From Nocardioides salarius (GTDB lineage: Bacteria > Actinomycetota > Actinomycetes > Propionibacteriales > Nocardioidaceae): a stretch of 64,000 bases of DNA. The DNA is taken from NCBI RefSeq assembly GCF_016907435.1, contig NZ_JAFBBZ010000001.1, forward strand, positions 2,480,001-2,544,000, given 5' to 3'. The translations under genes and the position numbers were made by a program. Positions 9,618-17,272 of the stretch are shown in pieces. How positions within the stretch are numbered: position 1 is the first letter of the stretch; the number at the start of each line of letters is the position of its first letter. The notes beneath the pieces were generated by a model. It had not been told where the DNA came from, did not search any database, and saw nothing but the letters and a program-made list of their open reading frames with translations.

Positions 9618-11360
9618 GTGCGCGTACGAGCCCCTGAGCTGGTCGGTCGTGGCTGGCTGAACACCGACGGCCCCCTGTCCCTGAGCGACCTGCGCGGGCG
9701 CTTCCTGCTGCTGGACTTCTGGACGTTCTGCTGCGTCAACTGCCTGCACGTCCTCGACGAGCTGCGCCCCCTCGAGGCGGCGTACGCCGAGGAGCTCGTG
9801 GTGGTCGGCGTGCACAGCCCGAAGTTCGCCCACGAGGCCGACCCGGTCGCGCTGGCCGCGGCGGTCGAGCGCTACGGCGTGCACCACCCGGTGCTCGACG
9901 ACCCCGAGCTGGTGACCTGGCAGGCCTACACCGCCCGGGCCTGGCCGACCCTGGTGCTGGTCGACCCCGAGGGCTACGTGGTGGCGCAGTACGCCGGCGA
10001 GGGCCACGCCCACGCGATCGAGGCGCTGTTGGCCGACCTGGTGCCCCAGCACCGCGAGCGCGGCACGCTGCAGCCCGCCGGGTCGCCGTACGTGCCGCCG
10101 GTGGTGGAGCCGACCGACCTGCGCTTCCCGGCCAAGGCGGTGCCGCTGCCCGGCGGCGGCGTGCTGGTCGCCGACGCCGGCCACGACGAGGTCGTCGAGC
10201 TCGACGCCGGGGGAGCCGTGGTGCGCCGCACCGGCGGCTTCCGCGAGCCCAACGGGCTGTGCCTGCTGCCGCCCGACGTGGCGGCCGAGGTCGGGTACGA
10301 CGTCGTGGTCGCCGACACCGTCGGGCACCGGCTCGCGGGGCTCGAGCTCGCGACCGGCGAGGTGCGCACCCTGGCCGGCGACGGCACCCAGTGGATGAGC
10401 GGCGACGGCACCAGCCGGCTCTCGTCGCCGTGGGACGTGGCCTGGTGGGGCGAGCGGGTGTGGGTGGCGATGGCGGGCATCCACCAGCTGTGGACCCTCG
10501 ACCCGCGCACCGGCGAGGTGGCGGTCGCGGCCGGCACCGCCCACGAGGGGCTGCTCGACGGCCCCGCCGCCGAGGCGTGGTTCGCGCAGACCTCCGGCCT
10601 CGCGCCGGCCGGCGACCGGCTCTGGCTGGCCGACAGCGAGACCTCGTCGCTGCGCTGGGTCGACGCCGACGCCCAGGTGGGCACGGCCGTGGGCAGCGGC
10701 CTCTTCGACTTCGGCTTCCGCGACGGTGACGCCGACCAGGCGCTGCTGCAGCACCCGCTGGGCGTCACCGTCCTGCCCGACGGCTCGGTGGCGGTGTGCG
10801 ACACCTACAACGGCGCCGTACGCCGCTTCGACCCGGCGACCGCGACGCTGAGCACGCTGGCCACCGGCCTGGCCGAGCCCAGCGGCGCCCACCTCGACCC
10901 CGAGGACCCCACGGTGCTCGTGGTCGTCGAGTCGGCCGCGCACCGCCTGGCCCGGGTGCCGCTCGGCTCGGTGGCGACCGTCGACGGGTTCGCGCACTCC
11001 ACGCAGCGCCCGGTGACCGAGGTCTCCGGCGCGGTCGAGCTGGTCGTCACCTTCGAGCCGCCGCCGGGGCAGAAGGTCGACGACAGGTTCGGCCCGCCCT
11101 CCCAGCTGGTCGTCGAGGCCACCCCGCCGGGGCTGCTGCGCGAGGGAGGCGGCCGCGGCACCGCCCTGACCCGCTCGCTGGTGCTCGACCCGCACGCCGG
11201 CGAGGGCGTCCTGCACGTCGCGGCCCGCGCCGCCTCCTGCGACGTCGAGGGCGGTGAGGGCGCCGCCTGCCGGATGCACCAGCAGGACTGGGGCGTGCCG
11301 GTGCGCGTCGTCGACGGGGCGCCCGCGGTGCTCACGCTGCCGCTGGGCGGTGCCGGGTGA
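9618..11360 (+). CDS. Thioredoxin-like domain fused to NHL-repeat beta-propeller
   Basis: 580 residues. The first ~150 form a TlpA/thioredoxin-like domain with FCCVNC, i.e. Cys39 and Cys42 as the CxxC pair plus Cys38 before it, in the LDFWTFCCVNCLHVL context typical of NHL-thioredoxin proteins. Residues ~170-480 hold repeated NHL-type blades (DVVVADTVGHRLAGLEL, LWLADSETSSLRWVD, SVAVCDTYNGAVRRFD), and a final beta-rich region follows. There is no signal peptide, so it is probably cytoplasmic. The GTG start was chosen because a nearby ATG at 9610 is out of frame. Its last bases overlap the MOSC gene by 4. Confidence 0.85.
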   Translation: MRVRAPELVGRGWLNTDGPLSLSDLRGRFLLLDFWTFCCVNCLHVLDELRPLEAAYAEELVVVGVHSPKFAHEADPVALAAAVERYGVHHPVLDDPELVTWQAYTARAWPTLVLVDPEGYVVAQYAGEGHAHAIEALLADLVPQHRERGTLQPAGSPYVPPVVEPTDLRFPAKAVPLPGGGVLVADAGHDEVVELDAGGAVVRRTGGFREPNGLCLLPPDVAAEVGYDVVVADTVGHRLAGLELATGEVRTLAGDGTQWMSGDGTSRLSSPWDVAWWGERVWVAMAGIHQLWTLDPRTGEVAVAAGTAHEGLLDGPAAEAWFAQTSGLAPAGDRLWLADSETSSLRWVDADAQVGTAVGSGLFDFGFRDGDADQALLQHPLGVTVLPDGSVAVCDTYNGAVRRFDPATATLSTLATGLAEPSGAHLDPEDPTVLVVVESAAHRLARVPLGSVATVDGFAHSTQRPVTEVSGAVELVVTFEPPPGQKVDDRFGPPSQLVVEATPPGLLREGGGRGTALTRSLVLDPHAGEGVLHVAARAASCDVEGGEGAACRMHQQDWGVPVRVVDGAPAVLTLPLGGAG

Positions 11361-12220
11361 GCGCCCGGCTCGGCTCCGTCCACCGCTACCCGCTGAAGTC
11401 GGCGCGCGGCGAGCGGCTCGACGCGGCGTCGGTGGAGCCGTGGGGCCTGGCCGGCGACCGGCGCTGGATGGTCGTCGACCCCGACGGCCTGGCGCTCACC
11501 GCGCGCGAGGTGCACCCGCTGCTGCTGCTGGACCCCGAGATCACCGCCGCCGGGCTGCGCGTGCGGGCGCCGGGTGCCGAGCCGCTCGACGTGGCCGACC
11601 CCGACCCGGGCCGCCAGGTGCCGGTGCGGCTGTGGCGCTCCGAGCTGACCGCCGCCCACGCCGAGGAGGCCGACGCCTGGCTCGGCGAGGTGCTCGGGCG
11701 CCCCGCACGCCTGGTGCACCTCGACGACCCGACCCGCAGGCCCGTCTCGGCCGAGTACGCCGCCCCCGACGACCGGGTCTCCTTCGCCGACGGCTACCCG
11801 CTGCTGGTCACCACCACGGCCTCGCTCGCGGCCCTCAACGACGTGGTGCTCGAGCGCAGCCAGGGCGCCCACGAGCCGTTGCCGATGACGCGCTTCCGCC
11901 CCAACGTCGTCGTCGACGGCGTGACGGCCTGGGCCGAGGACGACTGGCGCCGGGTCCGCATCGGCGGCGTCGACTTCCGCGCCGTCAAGGGCTGCGCGCG
12001 CTGCGTGATCACCACGCTCGACCCCGGCACCGCCGAGGGCGGCAAGGAGCCGATCGCCTCGCTGGCCAGGATCCGGCGCTGGGACGGCGCCACCTGGTTC
12101 GGCACCAACCTGGTGCCCGACCTGCCCGACGGGCGCCCGGTCACGATCCGCGAGGGCGACGCGGTCGAGGTGCTCGAGGCCGTGGAGCCGGGGGCGGGGC
12201 CGATCCGGCCGGTGCGCTGA
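11357..12220 (+). CDS. MOSC-domain protein with MOSC N-terminal beta-barrel
   Basis: 287 residues, GTG start inside a GTGA overlap with the thioredoxin-NHL gene. The N-terminal domain (SVHRYPLKSARGERLDAASVEPWGLAGDRRWMVVD) and the C-terminal MOSC domain (MTRFRPNVVVDG, VKGCARCVITTLDP, FGTNLVPD) match the mitochondrial-amidoxime-reducing-component/YcbX-like group. The cysteine in VKGCARC is where such proteins bind the molybdenum cofactor. It would transfer or use Mo-cofactor sulfur, possibly reducing N-hydroxylated compounds. Pairing with a thioredoxin-like protein hints at a redox partner, which is inference. Confidence 0.85.
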   Translation: MSARLGSVHRYPLKSARGERLDAASVEPWGLAGDRRWMVVDPDGLALTAREVHPLLLLDPEITAAGLRVRAPGAEPLDVADPDPGRQVPVRLWRSELTAAHAEEADAWLGEVLGRPARLVHLDDPTRRPVSAEYAAPDDRVSFADGYPLLVTTTASLAALNDVVLERSQGAHEPLPMTRFRPNVVVDGVTAWAEDDWRRVRIGGVDFRAVKGCARCVITTLDPGTAEGGKEPIASLARIRRWDGATWFGTNLVPDLPDGRPVTIREGDAVEVLEAVEPGAGPIRPVR

Positions 12221-12224
12221 GGTC

Positions 12225-12260
12225 CAGCCCAGCGGTCAGCCCAGGAGTCAGCCCAGCGCG
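12225..12260. repeat. Three tandem copies of a 12-bp unit
   Basis: CAGCCCAGCGGT, CAGCCCAGGAGT and CAGCCCAGCGCG follow one another between the convergent MOSC and lysE genes; the third copy contains the lysE stop codon (bases 12248-12250). It is probably a slippage product. Confidence 0.6.
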
Positions 12261-12853
12261 AGCGAGACGGCCAGGGCGAGCATCACGATGCCGATCAGCA
12301 GGTCGAGCACCCGCCAGGCGCCGGGGCGGGCGAAGAGCCCCGAGGCCAGCCGGGCGCCGTAGCCCAGCCCGACGAACCAGACCACCGAGCCCAGCGCGGC
12401 GCCGGCGGCGAAGGCCCAGCGCCCGTCGGCGCCGTAGCCGCTGGCCAGCGAGCCGAGCAGCAGCACCGTGTCGAGGTAGACGTGCGGGTTGAGCCAGGTC
12501 AGCGCCAGCGTGGTCAGCACCGCCGGCACCAGCCGGGTCACGCCCTGCGCCGCGGCCTCGAGCGTCTCGCCACCGCGAGCTGCCCGCCGCAGCGACAGGG
12601 CGGCGTACGTCGCCAGGAAGAGCGCGCCGGCCCAGCGCACCACCACCAGCACCCCGGGCGCCTGCTCGACGAGGGTGCCGATGCCGGCCACGCCGGCGAC
12701 GATGAGCACCGCGTCGGAGAGCGCGCAGACCGCGACCACGGGCCCGACCTGCTGGCGGGTCAGGCCCTGGCGCAGCACGAAGGCGTTCTGGCTGCCGATC
12801 GCGACGATCAGGCCGAGCCCGGCGAGCAGCCCGGCGAGGGCGGTGGAGGTCAT
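12248..12853 (-). CDS. lysE: LysE/ArgO-type basic amino acid exporter
   Basis: A 201-residue inner-membrane protein with five to six hydrophobic helices, the normal LysE length. The family signature GLGLIVAIGSQNAFVLRQGL is at residues 13-32, and the conserved TWLNPHVYLDTVLLLG is in the middle. Members export lysine and arginine by proton exchange. It diverges from a LysR-type regulator resembling ArgP/LysG, the standard arrangement for controlling this exporter. The symbol is used by family; substrate preference (Lys versus Arg) is not shown by sequence. Confidence 0.88.
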   Translation of the reverse strand: MTSTALAGLLAGLGLIVAIGSQNAFVLRQGLTRQQVGPVVAVCALSDAVLIVAGVAGIGTLVEQAPGVLVVVRWAGALFLATYAALSLRRAARGGETLEAAAQGVTRLVPAVLTTLALTWLNPHVYLDTVLLLGSLASGYGADGRWAFAAGAALGSVVWFVGLGYGARLASGLFARPGAWRVLDLLIGIVMLALAVSLALG

Positions 12854-12922
12854 GCGACGAGGCTAGGCGCCGCTGTGCGTGAAGGACAGCGAATGTTCCT
12901 GCGCATGCCTTAGCGTTGCTTC
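12854..12922. promoter_or_regulatory. Divergent promoter/operator region between lysE and its regulator
   Basis: These 69 bases are less GC-rich than the flanks and contain AGGACAGCGAATGTTCCT (12879-12896), an imperfect inverted repeat with arms AGGA and TCCT, close to the spacing of LysR-family sites, plus the palindrome GCGCATGC next to it. By analogy with LysG/ArgP, the regulator would activate lysE with lysine or arginine as effector. Assignment is by position and symmetry only. Confidence 0.5.
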
Positions 12923-13816
12923 ATGACGTACGCCGCACCCCAGCTCGCCGCCCTGGTCGCGGTCTGCGACACCGGCACCTTCGAGGCCGCCGCCCGCACG
13001 CTGCACGTGACGCCCAGTGCGGTGAGCCAGCGGGTCCGCGCCCTGGAGTCCGAGGTCGGCCAGGTGCTCGTGCGGCGGGCGACGCCGTGCACCCCCACCG
13101 ACGCCGGCGCCGTGCTGGTGCGGCTCGGGCGGGCCCAGGCGCTGCTCGCGGCCGAGGCCCGGGCCGAGCTGGGCCTCGACCCGGAGGACGCCGACGGGGC
13201 TGTCCCGCGGCTCGACCTGGGCGTGGCGGTCAACGCCGACTCGCTCGCGACCTGGTTCCGCGAGGTGCTGGCGGTCGTGGCGCAGTGGCCGGGGGTGGCG
13301 CTGGGCCTGCACGTCGAGGACCAGGCGTGGTCGCACGACCTGCTGCGCGAGGGCCGGGTGCTGGGTGCGGTGACCAGCGACCCGGTGGCGGTGCAGGGCT
13401 GCCGGGTCGAGCCGCTGGGGACGCTGCGCTACCGGCCCGCGGCGGCCCCCGCCCTGGTCGGGCCGGGGGAGGCGGTGCGTCCCGACTGGTCGCGGCTGCC
13501 GATGGTCGTCTTCAACGACAAGGACGCCCTGCAGGACCAGTGGCTGGCGCGACGCGGCGCGGCCCCGCCCCGCGTGGTGCACCGGGTGCCGACCTCGGCC
13601 GACTTCGTGGCCGCGATCGAGGCCGGGCTCGGCTGGGGGATGGTGCCCGAGCCCCAGCTCGTGCCCGCCCTGCAGGCCGGGGCGCTCGTCGCGCTGGCGG
13701 GTGAGGAGCACCTCGACGTGGCGCTGCACTGGCAGCGCTGGCGGCTGGGCTCCGAGGTCCTCGACCGGCTCAGCGACGCCGTGCGCGGCGCGGCGCGGCG
13801 GCACCTGCGGGCCTGA
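12923..13816 (+). CDS. lysG: LysR-family regulator, ArgP/LysG type
   Basis: 297 residues. The N-terminal winged helix-turn-helix is clear (FEAAARTLHVTPSAVSQRVRALESEVGQVLVRR, residues ~20-53), followed by a LysR effector domain. The segments TPCTPTDAG, FNDKDALQDQW and VPTSADFVAAIEAGLGWGMVPE match ArgP/LysG proteins, which sense lysine and arginine and switch on the divergent lysE exporter. The short intergenic region supports direct control of that gene. Symbol is given by resemblance and context. Confidence 0.85.
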   Translation: MTYAAPQLAALVAVCDTGTFEAAARTLHVTPSAVSQRVRALESEVGQVLVRRATPCTPTDAGAVLVRLGRAQALLAAEARAELGLDPEDADGAVPRLDLGVAVNADSLATWFREVLAVVAQWPGVALGLHVEDQAWSHDLLREGRVLGAVTSDPVAVQGCRVEPLGTLRYRPAAAPALVGPGEAVRPDWSRLPMVVFNDKDALQDQWLARRGAAPPRVVHRVPTSADFVAAIEAGLGWGMVPEPQLVPALQAGALVALAGEEHLDVALHWQRWRLGSEVLDRLSDAVRGAARRHLRA

Positions 13817-13839
13817 GCCTTCGTCGACCGCCGCAGACT

Positions 13840-15096
13840 TCAGGCGCTGAGGACCCAGTGGCCGGGTGATTCCTCGGTCCAGGTGGGGTCGGGTGGGATG
13901 AGGCCGGGTGGGTCGGGGGCGCGGGTGCGGGTGGTTTGGCCGGCGGGTGAGGTGGTCTCGACGTCGTGGGGGTCGAGGTCGTAGTGGTGCAGGAGGCGGT
14001 GGTGCCAGCCGGGTTCTTCCTTGAGCTGGTTGCAGGCGGTGCAGAGGCCTTGGCCGTTGGGGGCGCTGGTGGGGCCGCCGGCGTGGTCGGGGGTGATGTG
14101 GTCGTGCTGGCGGAGGGGGGCGTTGCACCAGGGGGTGCGACAGGTCCGGTCCCTGAGGGTGATGAACTGGCGCAGGAGGCCGTCGAAGGTCCGCGAGGTC
14201 GATTCCATGGCGACGAGCTGGTCGGTGTCGGCGAAGAGGCGCCGGACGCGGGTGCCCATCTCGGGGGCACAGGTGACCAGGCGCCGAGCGACGGAGGCGG
14301 GGATGGGTCCGCCGGCGCCGCCGTACATGGGCACGACCTCGGCGGGCTCGTCACCGTCGCCGAGCAGCGCTTCGGCGGAGATCACGATGTTGAGCGCGAC
14401 GGGGGTGTGGGTGGCGGTGATCTGGCCGGTGAGGCGGGAGACGAACAGGTCGGCGACGATCTGGGAGTGGGATCGGTCCTCGTCGGGCTGGTTCTTGAGC
14501 TGGGCGGCGCGTTGGTGCAGGGACTGCATGATCGCGGCGGCGTGGACGTCGGAGACGACCGCGGTGATCTGGGTGGTGCCGTCCTCGCGTCGCCGGGAGG
14601 TGACGTGGCGGTTGCGGTGCGCGCGTTCGCGGCGGCGGGCGGCGGCCTGGTCGTCGAGGCGCATCGCGATGCGTTGCGCGGCCAGGCGCAGCGACCGGTC
14701 GCCCAGGGGGACCCCGGTGCCCAGCAGCTCGCCCAGGGCGGTGTCGTAGTCGGGGCGCAGGGCGGAGTGGACGTGCTCGGCCTCGCTGGCGAGGATCTCG
14801 GCGCGGTGCTCGTTGATCAGTCCGTCGTCGAGGGCCGCCAGCACGTGGGGCAGGTCGTCGACCAGGGTGCAGGCCATCGCCAGCAGCCGGGTGCCGCGGT
14901 GGGGCGACTCGTGGCGAGCGAGCGCGACCTGGGCGCCGACCGAGCGGGCCGAGGCGTCGCCCTGGAGGTCGTCGAGGTGCGCGGCGAGTCTGGCCTGGCG
15001 CGCAGCCAGGTGGGACTTCAGCGCCTCGAGCTCCTCCAGCATCGCGACACACTCGCCCGGCGTACCGGGAAGTGGGTCGACGACGGCTTCGAACAT
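13840..15096 (-). CDS. DUF222 / 13E12-repeat family HNH endonuclease
   Basis: 418 residues: a long helical DUF222 region (about 1-270), then a C-terminal HNH domain with LRDRTCRTPWCNAPLRQHDHITPDHAGGPTS-type layout, in which the Cys pair and the DHI and HAGG elements form the HNH metal finger, closed by CTACNQLK. These proteins occur in many copies in Nocardioides and mycobacteria (13E12 repeats) and are thought to be nucleases of selfish or DNA-repair-linked character; activity is unproven. The start codon lies inside a LexA-like box, and no Shine-Dalgarno is present. A TAGAAT hexamer 7 bases before the ATG suggests a leaderless message. It borders the less GC-rich islet to the right. Confidence 0.88.
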   Translation of the reverse strand: MFEAVVDPLPGTPGECVAMLEELEALKSHLAARQARLAAHLDDLQGDASARSVGAQVALARHESPHRGTRLLAMACTLVDDLPHVLAALDDGLINEHRAEILASEAEHVHSALRPDYDTALGELLGTGVPLGDRSLRLAAQRIAMRLDDQAAARRRERAHRNRHVTSRRREDGTTQITAVVSDVHAAAIMQSLHQRAAQLKNQPDEDRSHSQIVADLFVSRLTGQITATHTPVALNIVISAEALLGDGDEPAEVVPMYGGAGGPIPASVARRLVTCAPEMGTRVRRLFADTDQLVAMESTSRTFDGLLRQFITLRDRTCRTPWCNAPLRQHDHITPDHAGGPTSAPNGQGLCTACNQLKEEPGWHHRLLHHYDLDPHDVETTSPAGQTTRTRAPDPPGLIPPDPTWTEESPGHWVLSA

Positions 15097-15104
15097 GTGT
15101 TCTA
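15089..15104. promoter_or_regulatory. LexA-like SOS box overlapping the HNH endonuclease start
   Basis: TCGAACATGTGTTCTA matches the actinobacterial SOS box TCGAAC-N4-GTTCGA with one mismatch. On the gene strand it reads TAGAACACATGTTCGA and includes the ATG. A -10-like TAGAAT overlaps its upstream edge, so LexA binding would block transcription. LexA boxes before 13E12-family genes are established in Mycobacterium tuberculosis; its use here is inferred. Confidence 0.65.
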
Positions 15105-15334
15105 TTCTAGGGGGGTCGGCCGGCCGTGTCCAGGGTCTACGCGCGGCTGTGGATGGCCCTCGACGCCGCGCGGGGTGGTGGCGTAGCGACCTGCGCAACC
15201 GGCCCGCTACAGCGCTCAGGCGATCCGTCCGGTGCGCACCCCAAGGACGCCGGGGCTGGAGGAGGGCGGTCGCTGCGCCGCCCAACGGGCGAACGGGATG
15301 GCCGCGGGCGCCCTCGACGCGGCAGATGAATGCA

Positions 15335-15694
15335 CTACGCGCAGGTCGTACGGCTGGCTCGCGCCCAGCCTCCGTTGAGGCGCTCGATGCCCAACTCCGC
15401 CACAACATCCCCCGAGTCGTCGAGGATGGCAAAGACCACCGTGTACCTGTTCCTCTTCAGAACGTCCCCGACCTCCCCGTTTGCTGGGACTCCCCACCTC
15501 GCTGCCTTGCTCACTGTCGCAAACGAGCGTCCCGGGTACGCCTGCGCTCGCTTCTGGCGAGCGCAGGTGAGCCCTGCTGGGGCATCGGCAGGCGTCGCGC
15601 TTTCCTGGCGTTGAGCCGACGGCTCGTTGTCCGTAGCGGGAGCAGTGCAGGCGCAAAGCAGCGCCATTACCGCCAGTGTCGGCGTCATTCGCAT
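15335..15694 (-). CDS. Putative small lipoprotein, function unknown
   Basis: 119 residues. The start MRMTPTLAVMALLCAC gives a short positively charged end, a hydrophobic stretch and a plausible lipobox (LCAC, cysteine at residue 16), followed by a polar Thr/Ala/Gln-rich linker. The mature part contains YTVVFAILDDSGDVVAELGIERLNGGW, a beta-hairpin-like segment, and two further cysteines that could form a disulfide. GGAG lies just upstream of the first ATG. Third-position GC is clearly lower than in neighbouring genes, suggesting recent acquisition. No family recognised. Confidence 0.55.
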   Translation of the reverse strand: MRMTPTLAVMALLCACTAPATDNEPSAQRQESATPADAPAGLTCARQKRAQAYPGRSFATVSKAARWGVPANGEVGDVLKRNRYTVVFAILDDSGDVVAELGIERLNGGWARASRTTCA

Positions 15695-15753
15695 AGTGCT
15701 CCGACGGTACGGACGCTCACTCGGTTCCGGCCAGACGGAGCAGATCCGGACAT

Positions 15754-16263
15754 TCAGTCCCACCACATCAGAACGCCCAGTCTCCGCTCGACCGCTGTCG
15801 CATAGAAGTCGCAAAGCGCTTGAAAGTGTGGGCGGAGGTTCTCGAGAGGATCAGCCTCGGGTGGCGAGAACTCTGCGCCAGCTCGGACGAAAGCCTCAGT
15901 CGCTGTGGCCGAAGAGAGGAAGTCAACGCGTCTCAGCTCCTGCAACTGCTCGTGCACGCGTCGCACCTCGGTCGGGTTGAGCGACGTCACGGGATGTTCC
16001 CAGATGCTGTCAGGCATCTCCCGGTACGCCGCGTTGGCCTCCTCGCCCCCTGCGGTGGCGCGGGCCAGTCCCTCGAGCAGGGATGCGGGGACTTGCGCGA
16101 TTCTGGCTGCTTGCTCCAAAGGTGCTGGTGCCCAGTCGAGGTCCAGATACTCGTCGCGGTCCAGCGCGCGAAACGAACAGACGTCGTCGAGCACTGCGAC
16201 GGACGACGAGCAGGCGACGAGGGTCGCCTCATCGAGACGTGCGAGGTTCTGGACGATGGGCAT
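15754..16263 (-). CDS. DUF1877-like protein
   Basis: 169 residues. EYLDLDWAPAPLEQ early and the C-terminal LCDFYATAVERRLGVLMWW resemble the N- and C-terminal signatures of DUF1877 (YfbM-like) proteins, small cytoplasmic proteins of unknown function often found among accessory or immunity-type genes. Codon use is less GC-rich than the surroundings. The ATG giving MPIVQN was chosen because it begins the recognisable domain; an in-frame ATG 21 bases upstream is possible. It lies 59 bases upstream of the lipoprotein gene on the same strand. Confidence 0.6.
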   Translation of the reverse strand: MPIVQNLARLDEATLVACSSSVAVLDDVCSFRALDRDEYLDLDWAPAPLEQAARIAQVPASLLEGLARATAGGEEANAAYREMPDSIWEHPVTSLNPTEVRRVHEQLQELRRVDFLSSATATEAFVRAGAEFSPPEADPLENLRPHFQALCDFYATAVERRLGVLMWWD

Positions 16264-16355
16264 CGAGCCAGTATCCACCGCCATCGAGCATGCCGACCCG
16301 CATCTGGACATCGGCGCGACCGCGCTCATCGCGGCTGCTAGACGAGCGCGCGGAA

Positions 16356-16835
16356 CTAGAAACCTCGGAAGACCCCGTCGTCATGGACGGCACCGGCGAA
16401 ATCAGGGAAGTCCATGTTCGCGATCGACAGGTTGGCTTCGATTGAAGCGACTTCGCTCGCTATGCACCTGAACGCCTGGCCGAAGACCCACCCGAACTCC
16501 TCCTCATCCTCTTCATCAGCGCTCAGGTCTACGAACACCACCGTCAACTCGCCGCCGGATCTCGCCTCTCGCATCGAGCGGTGGTCCGCGAAGATGACGT
16601 AGCCGTGGTGCTCCCGCGGCCAAGCGCTCGCGAGGATCTCAGCAGAGATTGAGTCGAAGCCAGTGTCTGAGATTGCCTCCAAGTTTGGGGTGTACGCATC
16701 ACCGTCACCGACGAGGTCGACTTCCCGCGACACCTCCTCAACCACTCTGTGCCATGCAGCGTCCGCAGAAAAGTCGGTGCGGATGAGCGGCATCGGGCCG
16801 TCGGCGAAGAGTCGAGCAATGCGATCGAGGTCCAT
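16356..16835 (-). CDS. DUF6924-like protein
   Basis: 159 residues, soluble and acidic. It shows MPLIRTDFSADAAWHRV near the start, a central VIFADHRSM...LTVVFVDLS pair of strands and an ending ANLSIANMDFPDFAGAVHDDGVFRGF-type segment, features I associate with DUF6924. Its function is unknown. An acidic run (SADEEDEEEF) precedes the last helix. Together with the DUF1877-like and lipoprotein genes on the same strand it forms an islet of lower GC content. Family match is from memory and moderately certain. Confidence 0.55.
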   Translation of the reverse strand: MDLDRIARLFADGPMPLIRTDFSADAAWHRVVEEVSREVDLVGDGDAYTPNLEAISDTGFDSISAEILASAWPREHHGYVIFADHRSMREARSGGELTVVFVDLSADEEDEEEFGWVFGQAFRCIASEVASIEANLSIANMDFPDFAGAVHDDGVFRGF

Positions 16836-17272
16836 TCCCGGATCTTTGCTGATCCTTGTCTCTGCGCGCAGCCCGCCCCGAGATCCATCAAGCCGACGCG
16901 ACCGCTGCTCGGCAGAGTCGGATGCCAGCCCCCGCGTCAGTTCCGCTCGAGCAGGTCGTAGTCGAACGGGCACAACAGCCCGTCGCGCCGTGCGCCCCTG
17001 CGGAGAGCCGGTGTCGGGGCTGCCTGGCGAAGCGTTGTGCCCGTTCGGCTACGGGCCCGGAGCGGAGTCCCCGGGCTGCACGGACCTCGGCACGAGCGGA
17101 TGGTTCGGGGAGGTCGTCGGTCCTTCCGACGGCGACACCGCCGCAGTCGGCTGTCTGGCCTCGCCAACCGAAGGCACGGTCGGTACAGCGGGACGGTCGT
17201 CAACCACCGAGCCGCCGCCGGCACCCGCTCGCGCGGAGCCGACGGCGGCCCGTGGTCGTGCTGTGCCTCAGG
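16836..17272. other. 437-bp non-coding stretch holding repeat copy 1
   Basis: No convincing gene is seen on either strand. The part 16950-17052 is the first copy of the dispersed inverted repeat. The remainder (17053-17272), downstream of the acyl-CoA dehydrogenase stop, has short GC-rich hairpins but no recognisable element. GC content and short ORF remnants suggest the right edge of the small islet. Confidence 0.5.
16950..17052 (+). repeat. Dispersed palindromic repeat, copy 1
   Basis: 103 bases bounded by an inverted repeat: GTAGTCGAACGGGCACAAC at 16958-16976 and GTTGTGCCCGTTCGGCTAC at 17034-17052 (18 of 19 bases complementary). The left flank begins AGCAGGTC. The inner ~57 bases contain GCGCCGTGCGCCCCTGCGG. 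The same element, inverted, is at 55019-55122, with similarity through the interior as well as in the arms. It resembles a REP or MITE-type unit. Confidence 0.75.

Noticed and set aside
9610..9620. ATG at 9610 as the start of the thioredoxin-NHL gene
   Set aside because: It is out of frame with the protein; the GTG at 9618 is in frame.
7746..11279. Minus-strand open frame joining the phosphatase to a 580-codon extension
   Set aside because: The extension lies antisense to the thioredoxin-NHL gene, which has recognisable motifs. A GGAGGT and ATG fix the phosphatase start at 9527.
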